A stretch of 64,000 bases of DNA, from contig NC_085099.1 in assembly GCF_963422355.1 (NCBI RefSeq), positions 2,851,842 to 2,915,841 of the forward strand, written 5' to 3'. The translations under genes were made by a program, and so were the position numbers. Below the pieces are notes generated by a model. The model did no database searches. It was not told where the DNA came from and worked only from the letters and a program-made list of their open reading frames with translations. Shown piece by piece: positions 36,401 through 51,439 of the stretch; positions within the stretch are counted from its first letter, which is position 1, and each line of letters opens with the position of its first letter. This stretch comes from Corticium candelabrum (lineage: Eukaryota; Porifera; Homoscleromorpha; Homosclerophorida; Plakinidae).

Positions 36401-39400
36401 AGAGACAGCTGGTGATGCCAAGGACAAGCTCGTTTAAGATCAGTTCAAGGAAAAGGTAGTGGCTCATGGCTTGAAGCGGTTCCCTCCTCAAAAAAGCTTG
36501 CGCTTAACCCCAGCGAGTTTGCTTAGTGGCTCTATTGAGGATGGGTTGCCCAAATGCCATTTGGAGGTTGTCTGTCACACTGAATGTGGGAAAGTTCTCG
36601 ACAAAGACAGATACCATCTTCTTAGTTGTAAACGTGGAGGAGGCCCTATATGGCAGCATGATTCTGTTGTGAGTGGATGGTCTGAATGCTTGCGTGAAGT
36701 AGGTCTGCACCACAGAAAAGAACCAAAAGACAGATATACAAACAATGATTGCAGACCCGATATTGTGGTGTTTGACACTGATGAGGGATCGAACGTTGAC
36801 TTAGATGTTGCCTTTGCTCATCCGTGGAGTTCTGAAGTCTTATCAAAATCGGCAGAAGAAGATGGATTCGCGGCTTCACCAAGGGAGGAGCAAAAGAGGA
36901 AGAATATTCTAAGCTAGCCCTGTCCGGTGGAGGTACTACTAGCCCAACACTCGTCCCGTTAGTCTTTGAACATTTTGGGAGATGGGGGCAAGAAGCAGAA
37001 AGATATTTGAATACTCTTGCATCCAGAGCAAGGGACTGTGAAGGGAAGAAAACCCATTCTGAGTTTGTCTGCTACTGGAGGAAACGTATAGTTGTAATTG
37101 TGCAGAAAGCTAATGCTGGAGTGATACTAGGAAAATTGAAGAGGATAACAGGAGGTCGAGGAGATGGGGTCATGGGAGAAGATTTGGATGTACAATGTAG
37201 CGTGCACTAGTTAGTTAATTACATACAGTTTAGATATAGTTTATGGTAGTTCATTAAGACTCTTTGCGTTTGATGTAAATGATATAGGTGGTGTTAGCCT
37301 TTTTAAGTTTGAGGCAGAGACAAGGATTAGTGTATATTTAGTGTTGTAATTGTGCTTAAAATGTATTGAAATAAATGAAGACAGACAGACAGACAGACAG
37401 ACGGACGGACGGACGGACAGACAGGCAAACAGAAGGCATAGAGTTGCAAGGCTAATAACCATTTGGCTATTTCAGATGGATCAGCAGCAGCAGTCAAGCC
37501 TCAAGTCCCAGTACATAAATCAAAGCTGAAAGTCTTCTTGACAGATGGGTCACACGAACCTTTTCCTGGCACGTGTGCTTTTTTTCTCCGACTAACATCA
37601 AAGGCAATCACTATTCACAACATCAGCAGCGTAATTTTACACAATTTGTAAAATATCAGTCATGCAGAAATACATGTATCAATGTATAGGAGATACACTT
37701 TGGCATGCTGGAAGCAAATGGAGGCGGGATTCTTGGTGCTGTTCGGCATCTTTTGTCATCTGTATTCATTCCAGCTTTGCATAGCTATGATAGCTGGGGC
37801 CAGGGAGACAGTAAAGAGATTGAACGTTTACGTGGTGACTTTTTGGTTAAACTGGAATCGTTTGTTCAAATCCTTGCTGGAGCTGAAGCAAGTCTTGCTG
37901 ACCTTGTGTCACTTCCAGCATGTGATGAAGTTGATTTTGCATCAATAACAACACCGTCTGATTATTTACGAGCTGCTGACAACCCAGAAATGGTGGAGCA
38001 ACTCGAACGATGCTTGACAACGTGGTGCAAAGAATTGGAACAAGTTTGTTTTGTATTTAGTAATTGTCAATAATATTTTAATGGAGTTTATTGAATTTGA
38101 AGATTTTGACTAAGAGTGACCAGATGCGCAAAGAAACCAATGATGTTGGTCCACGAGTGGAGCTTGTATACTGGAAACAACGTATGGCACGGTTCAACTC
38201 ACTATTAGCCCATGCCAAGAGCAAAGAATGCAAAGCTGTAGTTGGTGTCCTTCACATTGCAAAATCAAAATTACTCAAGGTACGTTATAGAACAGCAGAC
38301 ATGACCAAAGAATTGAGACGTATGTGTTTCCAAGTTAATGACACCCTGTTTTGGACATCTTTCTTTATTCGTTTTCAAACCTTCCAAATTTACTAAACAT
38401 CACCAATACTAATGCCCCTCAAAATCTTAAACCAAACTGTTTCTATCTATTTTGTATACAAGGTCAAGATGTACCAGACAGCAATGTAATGGATTATGCT
38501 TAAGATCCTTGTTCATGCATGTGCAGCTCTATTTGTCTAGGACGGAGTACCTTTGTGACATATTTCTTTTAGTTACCTAATGTGCTTATACCTATATTTG
38601 TTAATTGATGTACTGTACCTAGCAGACGGGTAACAGTAATTCAAACTCTCTGTAAAGATATGGGTTAGGATATATGTTTTATTGGTATCTTTGTCATGTA
38701 CTGCGTATTCAATGATCAGTTACACACTTCTAGTCACTCCTAAGCTGCTTTCACACATGTTTTGGTTTCACTTACATTGTGTTTCACCTCTTGTTGTTAA
38801 TTTCTATGCAGACTTGGAGAGAACTGGATTCTCGTATTACTGAAGGCGCCAATGAAGCTAAGGATAATGTGAAATTCCTTCATACTCTGGAGAAATACTG
38901 CGATCCACTTTATCGAAGTGATCCGGTAAGCAGTAATCAAACTCAAGCTGCAAGTTGTATAGTAATTATATGGTTTATGCAGGTGAGTATGGTAGATGCC
39001 TTACCGGGCCTCATCAATGCCATTCGCATGATACACAGCTACTCTCGTTGTTACAACACAGCAGAGAAAATGACAGCTTTGTTTGTAAAGGTTTGAAGAA
39101 CACTACATGCACGCACTGCTTGATATGCCTGAAACCGCCGTTTCCTCTCCATTTTGTACAATACATGTGAGGAGATTTATCTCTTTTTCAGGTTACAAAC
39201 CAGATGATCACAGCTTGCAAAGATTACATTACAAGTCATGGTTTCCATCGTGTTTGGGACCAGGACATGCAAACATTGATCCCTAAGCTGCAGGCTTGCT
39301 TGAGACTGAATAATGAATACCAACAGTGTGTCCAACGAGTAAAACAGAAGATTTTGGAGCAATCAGATGAAAGGCCTCTTATATTTAGTGAGATGTATGT

Positions 39401-40572
39401 ATTTGGCAAATTCAATGCATTCGGTCGACGCCTTGAAAAAATCATTGACATTCTGATGATCATCAAGACGTACCAGATTTTATCTGAATCTCACATTGAA
39501 GGAATGGAAGTGGCAGCCAATCGCTTCCAAGTCATCATTATTACACTGAAGAAGAAACCATATGATGTTTTGGATCACCGCAAGACTGATTTTGATGTTG
39601 ACTATCGGGATTTCAAGTCAAACATTAGTGACTTTGAAGTAAGAGTTTGGTTACATGCAGCGCTATACTGGTGAGTTATGACAATTTAGTGTCACTCATT
39701 TTCAGGTCCAGTTGCAGATGTTCTTCAACCAGTGTTTTGAACGAATTCCTTCAACCCGAAGAGGGTTGCAACTGTTGGCTCGATTTGAACGGTTTGTGCC
39801 ATATGTAACATGTCAGGATTATTTTCTTTTAACATTGCGTATTTTGTGTGTTTGTGTTTCAGTTTGAAATTACCATGTCTTGATGTAGAAGAGAAATATC
39901 AAATGATCCTTCTCCACTACCTGCGAGACATTGAAAACACAACAAAGTTGTATAATCAGAACAAATCAGATCCACCCGTGGAAAGCACAATGCCACCAGT
40001 TGCTGGTTAGAAACATCATCATACTTGTGTTTCTTCTGTTATTAATTTTTTGTGAACTTAGGAAAAATCCTATGGGCAAGGCAACTACTACGAAGGATTG
40101 AAGAACCAATGACTGTATTTCAAGAGTACTCTGTAGTCCTAAAGATGCCCTCTGCCAAGAAAGTTATCAAGAAATACAACAATTTGGCAAGAGTTCTTGT
40201 GGAATTTGAACTGATCTACCACCAAGCATGGCTAAAACAGGTTTATTTGTGCTGGTACACATACATACATTTGTTCATAAACTGTCTGATGCTTTGTAAT
40301 GCTAGATGGACATTGTAGCTCAAGGTATCCATGTCACTGTGTTAGTGAAACATCCAAAGACCAAGGATCTCCTGGTAAACTTTGATGAGTCTGTGCTGCT
40401 TGTCATTCGTGAAGTAGAGGTTATGGAGAAACTGGGACTTGACATACCACTCACTGCCATTGGTTTGAAGTCAAAACAAGCTGCTTTCAAACACAAGTCC
40501 AATCAGCTTCAGGTATTGATAGTAGACATGTTTTGCATTAATCCTCTCAATTTAGTTCGTTTGTTTTGTGGT

Positions 40573-40648
<76 letters not shown>

Positions 40649-43600
40649 GCCATCCATGCACACAACATGTCAATGATTGTCATTTACTGATTAGTTGACT
40701 TTTAGGTGATGTTGAGTGAGAATGCCAGAGTGAGACAGAAAATTCTTCCCTTATTTGCCAATCTGTTCAATCCTCATTTGGCTAAAGTTGATGTTGCTCT
40801 TGGGGCTGGTCTTACTCTCATCACATGGACATCAGTGACATTCGATGCCTTTGTCGATAAAGCAAAGTGTGCTATGTCAGAACTGGAGCTTCTTATAGAT
40901 AAAGTCAACAACATCTATGAAAATCTCATTACAGTATATTTGAATGAGATTAGTTGTTGTGTTCTATGTGAACTACCTGAGTTGGAGCCATTGTCTACTG
41001 AAGAGTTTCTTGTGCAAACTCAGGTTTGGTTTTCATTGTAGTAATGTTCTTTTGTACAAATGTTTCTATACATGCATTTCTTCAGGATTGTAGTGAGAAA
41101 GCTGCTGAATTCATCAACTCACGCAGCACTATGATTGAAAATGCTGTTCATTCAGTACTCCATCTTCTACTTGACAGTGATGAATATGAAGACAATGACG
41201 ATGAAGTTGAGAGCCAAGTTCTTGAGCTTCAAGTTAGTCCTCGCTTGTTAAAAAGGGCAAATGGCACTGGTAGTTTAAGTAGGATAAGCCGACAGTCTGC
41301 CAGCAATATTAGTCGCCATGAGAGTGGTAATAGTATGGATGCTACACGACCTAATACTCGAATGCTTCTTCCAGGGGCATTAGCTGCTGAAAGGCGTCAA
41401 CAGAAAAGGGAAGCTCTCCGCAAAGAAGCTGATGAGTTGATGGCATATTTTGAGCAGTGCACTCATGACTGTTTGTTGAAGGCTATCCGTTCAACTCTGG
41501 AAAATCTCAAGAAGCAGGCAAGCTCTGCCACTTCATATCGGTATGGAGAAGCAAACAGGAAACGAGACAGTCATCCAGTGTTTCGTTGTAATATGGTACT
41601 AGCTATACCGAGTATCATCATCCAGCCAAGTCTTGATGAAGTCCAACAGGCAGTCAACAAAGCAGCTCAAATGGTTCTCGGTGTTGGAAAACATGTTTAC
41701 CTGTGGGGCCAACTAGAGCAGCAGAAACGAGTCGAGGAGATGAAGGTAATGCAGTCTGAAGCTGCTGCAACACGTAGTCGTCTCATTAGTTACAGTCATG
41801 CTCATCTGAATGATGCATCAACTCACTCACGTTTGAGTCTTCACCATGATGCTAGTATGGGCAATTTGTCTAGTATTGTGGGTGTTGGCCCACCACTGAG
41901 GAACCATTGGAGAAGTATATGTGAAAACAAGGAGCTTTCTAAGCTTGTAGCAATCCTCTCCACAGCCATAAACTCGACAAAAGATGCCATTGTCAGTGTG
42001 CTTGATGAGTACTCGTGTTACCACATGCTTTGGAAGCTGGATCATGTTGAAGCAATGGCTAAATTTAACGAGTCTCATCCACAAGTGGCTGAATTTGAAG
42101 CTCAAATTGCTCACTATGTTGAGGTAGAAAAGGAAATTATGGACAGGCCTGATGTCCATGAAGTAGGAGCTATTCTCATGGTAGCAGAGCCTTTGAAGAT
42201 AGCACTATGTGCTGAGGCAAAAGCTTGGCGAGTTGTAGTTGGTGAACACAGCAACAGGAAGTACCGGCTAGTAATGGAAGAAGCTTTTCGATTTATCAAT
42301 GAGTGCATGAAACGGCTAGCGCGTCCTGTGAAAGACCTAGATGATGTCCGTTTGACCATGGATATCCTTCGTGAAATACGCGAAAATGAAATTCGTATTG
42401 ATGCCATGATTTCCCCAGTAGAAGAATCTTATGCCCTACTGAGTAAGCATCGTTTGCCAGTCGTGCAGGAGGAATCAGAACGTGTTGACACACTGAGATA
42501 TTCATGGACCAGACTGCTTGCGACTGCCAAGCAAGTCCAGGATTACCTCATCTCCATCCAGTCAGAATTCAAAGAGAATTTGGTTACAAGCATCACTTCA
42601 TACCATGAAGAGCTGAATGCGTATTATAAAGAGTATACCACCAAAGGCCCCATGGCACCTGGTGTATCTCCACGTGATGCTAGTGACCGTCTCATCATTT
42701 TCCAAAATCAGTTTGATACTCTGTGGCGTCAATACAACACGTATAAGGGTGGTGAGGAATTATTTGGACTTCCAGTTACTGACTATCCTGATCTATTTCG
42801 AATCCGGAAAGAATTGTCGCTTCTTCAGAAACTTTATAGTCTTTACAATAATGTTGTTGATGGAGTTGATGGTTACTATGAAATTCCATGGGCTGAGGTC
42901 AACATCGAGAAAATTAATGCTGAACTGCTTGATTTTCAGAATCGTTGTAGGAAGCTTCCACGTGCTTTGAAAGAATGGCAGGCATTTCTAGACCTCAAGA
43001 AAAAGATTGACGATTTCAATGAAACATGTCCCTTGCTTGAGAGCATGGCAAATAAAGCTATGAAGCCACGCCATTGGGCCAGATTGACTGAGCTCACTGG
43101 GCATGTGTTTGACATTGAAGCAGAAGGCTTCCTGCTCAGAAATATTATGGAAGCACCACTTCTTGAGCACAAAGAAGACATTGAGGACATTTGTATTGCA
43201 GCAGTGAAGGAGCAGGACATTGAGGGAAAACTGAAAGCAATTGAAAATGAGTGGAGTTCTGAACGACTTCACTTCAGCAGTTTCAAGAATCGTGGTGAAC
43301 TTCTCCTAAGAGGTGATGAAACTTTAGAGACAGTGTCATGCATGGAGGACAGTTTAATGGTTCTTAGCTCACTGTTGAGTAATCGTTATAATCCACCATT
43401 CAAACCAAAGATCCAAAAGTGGGTGCAGAAGCTTTCGAGCACAACGGAAATCATTGAGAGTTGGCTGGCAGTCCAGAACTTGTGGATCTACTTAGAAGCT
43501 GTCTTTGTAGGTGGCGATATTGCAAAGCAGCTGCCAAAGGAGGCAAAGAAATTCCACAATATTGACAAGTCATGGAATAAAATCATGCATCGAGCACATG

Positions 43601-46600
43601 AGACACCAAACGTTGTTCAGTGTTGTGTGGGAGATGAGATGCTGGGTCAACTGCTTCCTCATTTGCTGGAACAACTTGAGCTTTGCCAGAAGTCTCTTAG
43701 TGGGTACCTTGAAGCTAAGCGTTTGCTTTTCCCCCGTTTCTTTTTTGTGTCTGATACTGCTCTTCTGGAAATCCTTGGCCAGGCCAGTGACTCTCACACT
43801 ATCCAGGCTCACTTGCTGAATATTTTTGACAATATAAAAACAGTGACATTTCATGAGAGAGACTATGATCGCATTTTGGCCATTAACTCTCGTGAAGCTG
43901 TCTGCATTGATTTTGAAAGACCAGTGATGGCACATGGTAACGTAGAACAGTGGCTCATGCATCTCCTCAACATGATGCAGAAGTCAGTTCATGGTGTTGT
44001 ACGTAATGCAGCAATCACAATTCAAGATTCATCATTTGAACTGATGACATTTCTTGATACATTCCCAGCTCAAGTTGGGCTACTGGGCTTGCAGATGTTG
44101 TGGACGCGACAGGCAGAGAAAGGTCTAGCTGCTGCACGTAGTGACAAGAAAGTTATGGCTGCAACTGATCAAGAATTTTTAGACATTTTAAATATGCTTA
44201 TTGACAAAACAACAGAAGACCTAGTTCCAGTGGAAAGGACAAAGTATGAAACACTCATCACAATTCATGTCCACCAACGTGACATATTCCATGACTTGGT
44301 AAAAATGCATATTCGCTCGCTAAGTGACTTCGAGTGGCTCAAGCAATCTCGGTTCTACTACAATAATGAGACAGACAAATGTGTAATTAGCATCACTGAT
44401 GTAAGCTTCACATACCAGAATGAATTTCTTGGTTGTACTGAACGGCTTGTCATCACACCACTCACTGATCGATGTTACATTACTCTGGCACAAGCATTGG
44501 GTCTTTCAATGGGAGGCTCACCTGCTGGACCAGCCGGTACAGGAAAGACAGGTTGTGTACATGATACCGATAGGTAGTTTGCAGAAGTGATGTTGTATTT
44601 GATTTAGAAACTGTCAAGGATATGGGTAAAGCCCTTGGAAAGTATGTTGTTGTCTTCAATTGTTCTGATCAGATGGACTACAGAGGATTAGGACGGATAT
44701 TCAAAGGTGTGTAATCAATTAATTATTGGATAGTGACAATGTGATGGACAAAATTTTTGTTATTGTAGGTCTTGCACAGTCTGGTAGCTGGGGATGCTTT
44801 GATGAATTCAACCGCATTGAGCTGCCCGTTTTATCTGTTGCTGCACAACAGATATCTGTTGTATTAGCGTGCAAGAAAGATCGCAAGCCACAATTCGTTT
44901 TCACTGACGGTGATGTTGTCAAAATGAATCCAGAATTTGGTCTTTTCCTTACTATGGTGAGCATTACCATCACATTACCAATGTGGCATATGGAGAATAA
45001 CGTGTCATGTTAGAATCCTGGATATGCTGGACGTCAGGAGCTGCCAGAGAACTTAAAAATGCAATTTAGAGGTGTGGCAATGATGGTACCTGATCGTCAG
45101 GTAATTTATCTCAATGTCCAAATAGTTTCTACAAACCATAGCACCTTTTTATTGGTCTAGATTATTATCCGAGTGAAGCTTGCAAGCTGTGGATTCCAGG
45201 ACAACATTACTTTGGCTAGGAAATTTTACACACTCTATAAGCTGTGTGAAGAGCAGCTGTCTAAGCAGGTCCACTATGATTTTGGGCTACGGAACATCTT
45301 GTCTGTCCTTCGGACTCTTGGATCTGTGAAACGGAGCTCAGAAGGCGAAGCCGAAAATGATATTGTGATGCGAGTCATGAGAGACATGAACCTTTCCAAA
45401 CTAGTAAAATTCAATTGTTTAGAATTATTAGTAAATTGTTTATTTTGTGGTATTCTTATGTTTAAACTTGCACATTAGATTGCATGAAATCCTTTAAGTC
45501 TGATTATTCCATTTCTAAAATGTAAATTCTGAATTTAGTGATGTAACTAATTAGTCAAACTTTAACTCAAACATTTTGTCTAAATCACACGTTACTTGTT
45601 TCTTAACTAAAATCAAATTGATTAAATAGAATTTGATTAAATATATGGTAAACTAATTCAAGAATAAAATACAAACTACTACATTAAGTTGTTTTCGCTG
45701 TTAATTTATCTCAAACTGATCAAATTAAGCTTACGTTTTCATCATGTCCTGGTGTAGGTGGATGAAGATGAGCCTCTTTTCTTGTCTCTCATAAGTGACT
45801 TATTTCCTGGTATCAGCATGGATAAGGCTAATTATCCTGATCTCGAGGAAGCAATTGCGGCCCAAGTGGAGAAGGCAGGACTCATCCATCATCCTCCATG
45901 GACACTCAAGCTCATCCAGCTATTTGAAACACAGCGAGTTCGACATGGTATGATGGTATTAGGTCCTGCTGGTGCAGGCAAGACCCAGTGCATTCACATT
46001 CTTATGCGAGCACTTACTGATTGTGGCATGCCACATCGCGAGATGAGGATGAACCCCAAGGCAATCACTGCTTCTCAGATGTTTGGAAAGCTGGATGTAG
46101 CCACTAATGATTGGACTGATGGAATATTCTCGACTCTTTGGCGTAAGACATTAAGGACAAAGAAAGGCGAGCATGTATGGCTCGTTCTTGATGGTCCTGT
46201 CGACACATTCTGGATTGAAAATCTTAACTCTGTTCTTGATGACAACCAGACGCTCACATTGGCTAATGGTGATCGTATCCCCATGGCGACTAATTGCAAA
46301 ATCTTGTTTGAACCAGACAACGTTGATAATGCATCTCCTGCAACAGTGTCTCGGAATGGCATGGTGTACATGAGTTCTTCTGGTCTCGAGTGGAAGCCTA
46401 TCTTACAGGTGATTGTAGGAAGTGTAACTTGGTGGTATTATATGTGTTATAGTTCCTAATGGGTAACAGGGATGGTTAAAGAAACGGCACACGTCAGAGT
46501 CCAGTGTTCTGACCTCCTTGTTTGACGAAGCATTCCAGGATGTGCTCAACTATTGTAACCACAACTTGAATGCAAAGATGGCACTTCTTGAATGCAACTA

Positions 46601-49600
46601 TATTGCACAGGTGAGTCATAAAGCCCTTGTTGCTTGTTGAGTAAACATATGATATTATCTCACAATGCTGACTGTAGGCAATTCAGTTACTAGAAGGTCT
46701 AATTCCATCGTGTGATGATGGTTCGACTATTAACGCTGTGCATCTTGGTCGACTTTTCACTTTTGCCATTATGTGGAGTTTTGGTGCTCTTCTGGAGATT
46801 CAAGATCGATCCAAACTGGAATCATACTTGAAGCAAAGCTGTAACATCGATTTACCTGTCATTCGTGCTGACTCTCAAGACACAATATTTGAATTCGTAG
46901 TCAATGACAAAGGTTCATTTTTGTTAAGAAACAATAAATTAGTTTCATATGGTACGTCATGTTTCTGTCTTGCTCAGGTGAATGGCATCATTGGAAAACA
47001 CGAGTGCAGGACTACGTTTATCCAAAGGATGTAACACCTCCATTCTGGTCAATTCTTGTACCAAATGTTGACAATGTCCGAACTGACTTCCTTGTCCATA
47101 CAGTGGCTAAGCAACACAAGGTTTACTAAGCAATCTTCGTAGCAGTTCCTTCTTTGAATATGTGCATTGGTTTAATCATAGGGTGTTATGCTAATTGGTG
47201 AGCAAGGCAGTGCAAAAACTGTCATATTGAACAGCTATTGTGCAAAGTACGATCCTGAAGCACACATGACAAAATCTCTCAATTTCTCATCTGCCACTAC
47301 CCCAAATCTATTTCAAGTATGTTCCTTTCACAGTCATTCTGTAACTGTTCTGATGATGTACTTGTGTTGTATCTCTTGTAGCGATCTATTGAAAGTTACG
47401 TTGAGAAGCGTATTGGCAGTACTTATGGCCCTCCTGCTGGTCGTAAAATGACTGTTTTCATTGATGACATCAACATGCCCTTGATCAACGAGTGGGGAGA
47501 TCAAGTAAGAAAGTCTGGAGATATCTTGACTGTTGAATTTACTATTGATCTCTCACAGGTGACCAATGAGATTGTCCGTCAGCTGATGGAATTGAAAGGA
47601 ATCTATAGTCTTGACAAACCGGGTGATTTCGTCACAATTGCTGACATGCAGTTTGTGTCTGCCATGATTCATCCGGGTGGTGGACGCAATGATGTCCCTC
47701 AGCGTCTGAAACGACACTTTGCTGTATTCAATTGCACTTTACCTTCCAATGCTTCTATTGACAAGATCTTTGGTTCGTCTCCTTTTGATTGTTCATTGAC
47801 TACGTTTGTTTTTGACTGAGTGTCTGTCTCATCTGTTTGTTTATCTGTCTCTCTGTTCATGTGTCTGCCTACACATATGTCTATCTTGAGTGTTTGTGAC
47901 TTGTGTGTTTCACTTTGACTGTCAGTGTTTGTTGTTTCAATGTAGGTGTGATTGCAACTGGCTACTTCTGTAAGGAGCGTGGCTTTCCTCCTGCTGTGAG
48001 TCATTTAGCCGGCCAATTGGTTCAGGTGACACGTAGTCTTTGGCAAGCAACAAAATTTAAAATGCTATCCACACCAGCAAAATTCCACTACATCTTCAAT
48101 CTACGTGACTTGTCCCGAATTTGGGAAGGCATGGTCAACGTCACTTCAGAAATTATAACTGAAACAAGTCACCTAATGACCTTATGGAAGCATGAATGCT
48201 GTCGTGTAATCTCAGATCGTTTCGTCTGTGAAGAAGACAAAGAATGGTTTGAAGCGGCTATGTCTAGAACTGCAGGAGATCTCCTTGGAGCAGAACTGAG
48301 AGAACAAATACCAGAGGAGCCATATTTTGTTGATTTTCTTAGGGAAGCACCAGAGCCAACTGGTGATGAAGCAGATGATGCTGATTTGGAACCTCCAAAA
48401 ATCTATGAAATGGTTCACGCCTCCAAGCTTATAAAATGCATTTACAGTATATATACAGCTGCTGATTTTGTATGTTGCAGATTCCACCTCTTGATGACTT
48501 GAGGGAAAGGCTGGAGACATTCATGATTCAGTACAATGAAACAATAAGAGGTGCTGCTATGGATTTGGTATTCTTCAAGGATGCAATAGTCAATTTGATC
48601 AAGGTCATACAATCAACAACATTGCTGCAAACCAATTGTAGCTTATGCTTGAGTACATTCTAATAGATTTCTCGCATAATTCGAACTGATCGTGGTAATG
48701 CTCTGTTGGTTGGCGTTGGTGGATCGGGTAAGCAAAGTCTGACTCGTTTGGCATCATTCATTGCTGGATACAAGACATTCCAGATCACTTTAACACGGTT
48801 AGACTCATTCCGTGGTGATTATGTATTAAGCAATGTTTTATGAAATTAGATCGTACAATGTCACAAACTTGATGGATGATCTGAAGCATTTGTATCATGT
48901 GGCTGGTGTGAAGGGCCAAGGCATCACCTTTATTTTCACTGATCAAGAAATCAAAGATGAAGCCTTTCTGGAATATCTGAATAATGTTTTGTCATCTGGT
49001 GAAGTAATAATGGTTTAACGTGACAGTATTGTCATGTAGCTGACAGATCTGCTGTTGCAAAGGTTTCCAATCTCTATGCCCGCGAAGAGCTGGATGAAAT
49101 TGCTACTGAGCTGACACCAGTAATGAAAAAGGAGTTTTCAAGACGGCCACCAACACCAGACAACCTCTACAATTATTTCTTGAGTCGAGCTCGTCAAAAT
49201 CTTCACGTTGTACTTTGTTTTTCACCAGTCAGTCACATTGCTACATGCATGATTAGGTTCACATTATTGACCATTCTTGTTCTTTATTAGGTTGGAGAGA
49301 AGTTCCGGAATCGTGCTCTTAAATTTCCTGGCCTCATCAGTGGTTGCACAATGGACTGGTTCAGCCGCTGGCCTAAGGATGCCTTAATTGCTGTTGCAGA
49401 ACACTTCTTGGCTGATTATGACATTGCCTGTGAGCAAAAAATCAAGCAAGAAGTTGTTCACCTCATGGGTGTTGTTCAAGATGGCGTTGCTGAAACATGT
49501 GTAGACTATTTTCAGCGGTATGGTATAGGTTTATTATGGAGATGTTGTATTCAATGCATTGTGGTGATTTTCTGGTATAGTTTCCGACGTTCAGCTCATG

Positions 49601-51378
49601 TGACTCCAAAGTCATATCTGTCATTCTTAAATGGATACAAGAGTGTATACACAGACAAGAGAAAAGAGATAGGAGGATTGGCTGACCGGATGAACATGGG
49701 ACTTGAAAAACTATCAGAGGCAAGCGAATCAGTTGCTCAGTTGTCAAGAGATCTAGCAACAAAGGAGAAGGAATTGGCAGTAGCTACTGAAGAAGCTGAT
49801 AGAGTATGTAGAGACTGCAGTCTGCCCATCTGCTAAGGGCCTTGCCACCTGATCGTGTCTTTGTCTGTCCTTGGCTGCATTTAGGTTCTTGCCGAAGTGT
49901 CTGTGAAAGCTCAAGAATCAGAAAAAGTGAAAGCTCAAGTTCAGAAGGTGAAGGACAAGGCCCAAGCAATTGTAGACAATATTGCTGTATGGTTAAAACC
50001 GTATTATACTAGGCATCAAACCAGCTTCTTACAGTGCATTTCTACAGGTTGATAAAGGATTAGCTGAAGAGAAGCTTGAAGCTGCCAAGCCAGCCTTGGA
50101 AGAAGCAGAAGCTGCTCTGAAAGTCCATGAAACCTCAGCCATACACTTTGATATTTCACTCATAGTTTTAATCATGTTTTGATCGTAGACAATTCAGCCA
50201 AGTCACATCGCAACTGTTCGAAACCTCAAACGTCCTCCACACCTCATCATGCGCATAATGGACTGTGTCTTGCTTTTGTTCCAAAGAAGAATAGACACCG
50301 TTGTTCCTGATCCGGACAGACCAAACTGTTTGAAACCATCATGGACTGAAGCTCTCAAGGTTCTTCTTGATTGATGTTGTTTATCTCCCCAATTGTCAGT
50401 TATTCAAGTTTAATAATAGATGATGAGTCAAGCTTCATTCCTTGCTAATCTTCTCAACTACTCAAAGGATATGATCAATGAAGAAACGGTAGAACTGCTA
50501 TTGGCATATATCGAACAAGAAGACTACAACATGGAAACTGCTAAGCGTGTCTGTGGTGACGTTGCTGGTTTGCTCTCATGGACGAAAGCCATGGCATATT
50601 TCTACGGTATCAACAAAGAAGTTCTCCCACTCAAAGTGCATACAATATATTTATTTGCTGTACTTCTTTCTGTGTGCAATTTGTCTGTTTCCATAGGCAA
50701 ATCTGATGCTACAGGAAGCTCGACTGGATGCTGCAGATAAAGACTTGGCAGTGGCTCAGGCAGAACTGGATGAGAAAAAACGACAGCTTGATGAGGTTCG
50801 AGCTATGTATGACGCAGCTATCAGCAAGAAGCAAAAGCTCACTGAAGACGCAGACATGTGCAGGAGAAAGATGCAAGCAGCTACAGCACTAATAGACGGT
50901 TTGAGTGGAGAAAAAGAAAGATGGACAAATCAGAGTAAAGAGTTTGATGATCAGATTGGACGGTAAGTGGCAAGAGTCGATCAGTCAGTAAGTGTAGTTT
51001 GAGTTTACTGATTCTGCGTAGACTGGTTGGTGATGTGGTACTTGGTACTGCATTTTTGTCATATGCTGGTCCATTCAATCAGGAGTATCGTCAGCTTTTA
51101 TTGAGCAACTGGAAGAAAGAATTAAAGAGTCGTGAAATTCCATTTAGTAGTGACTTAGATGTCACGGCAATGTTGACTGATAGTACAACTGTTGGAGAAT
51201 GGAATCTGCAAGGACTGCCTAACGATGAATTGTCAACACAAAATGGGATCATTGTCACAAAGGCGTCAAGATTTCCACTCTTGATTGATCCACAGGGTCA
51301 AGGCAAATTCTGGATCAAGAACAAAGAAGGAGGACACGAACTCCAAGTACACTCACACACACACACCACACACACAAA

Positions 51379-51439
<61 letters not shown>

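Noticed and set aside
47946..48410. Suspected missing junction in the dynein after EPPKIYE
   Set aside because: A donor at ATG|GTTCAC and the acceptor before [12 protein letters not shown] restore the DNAH5 order, so there is no break.
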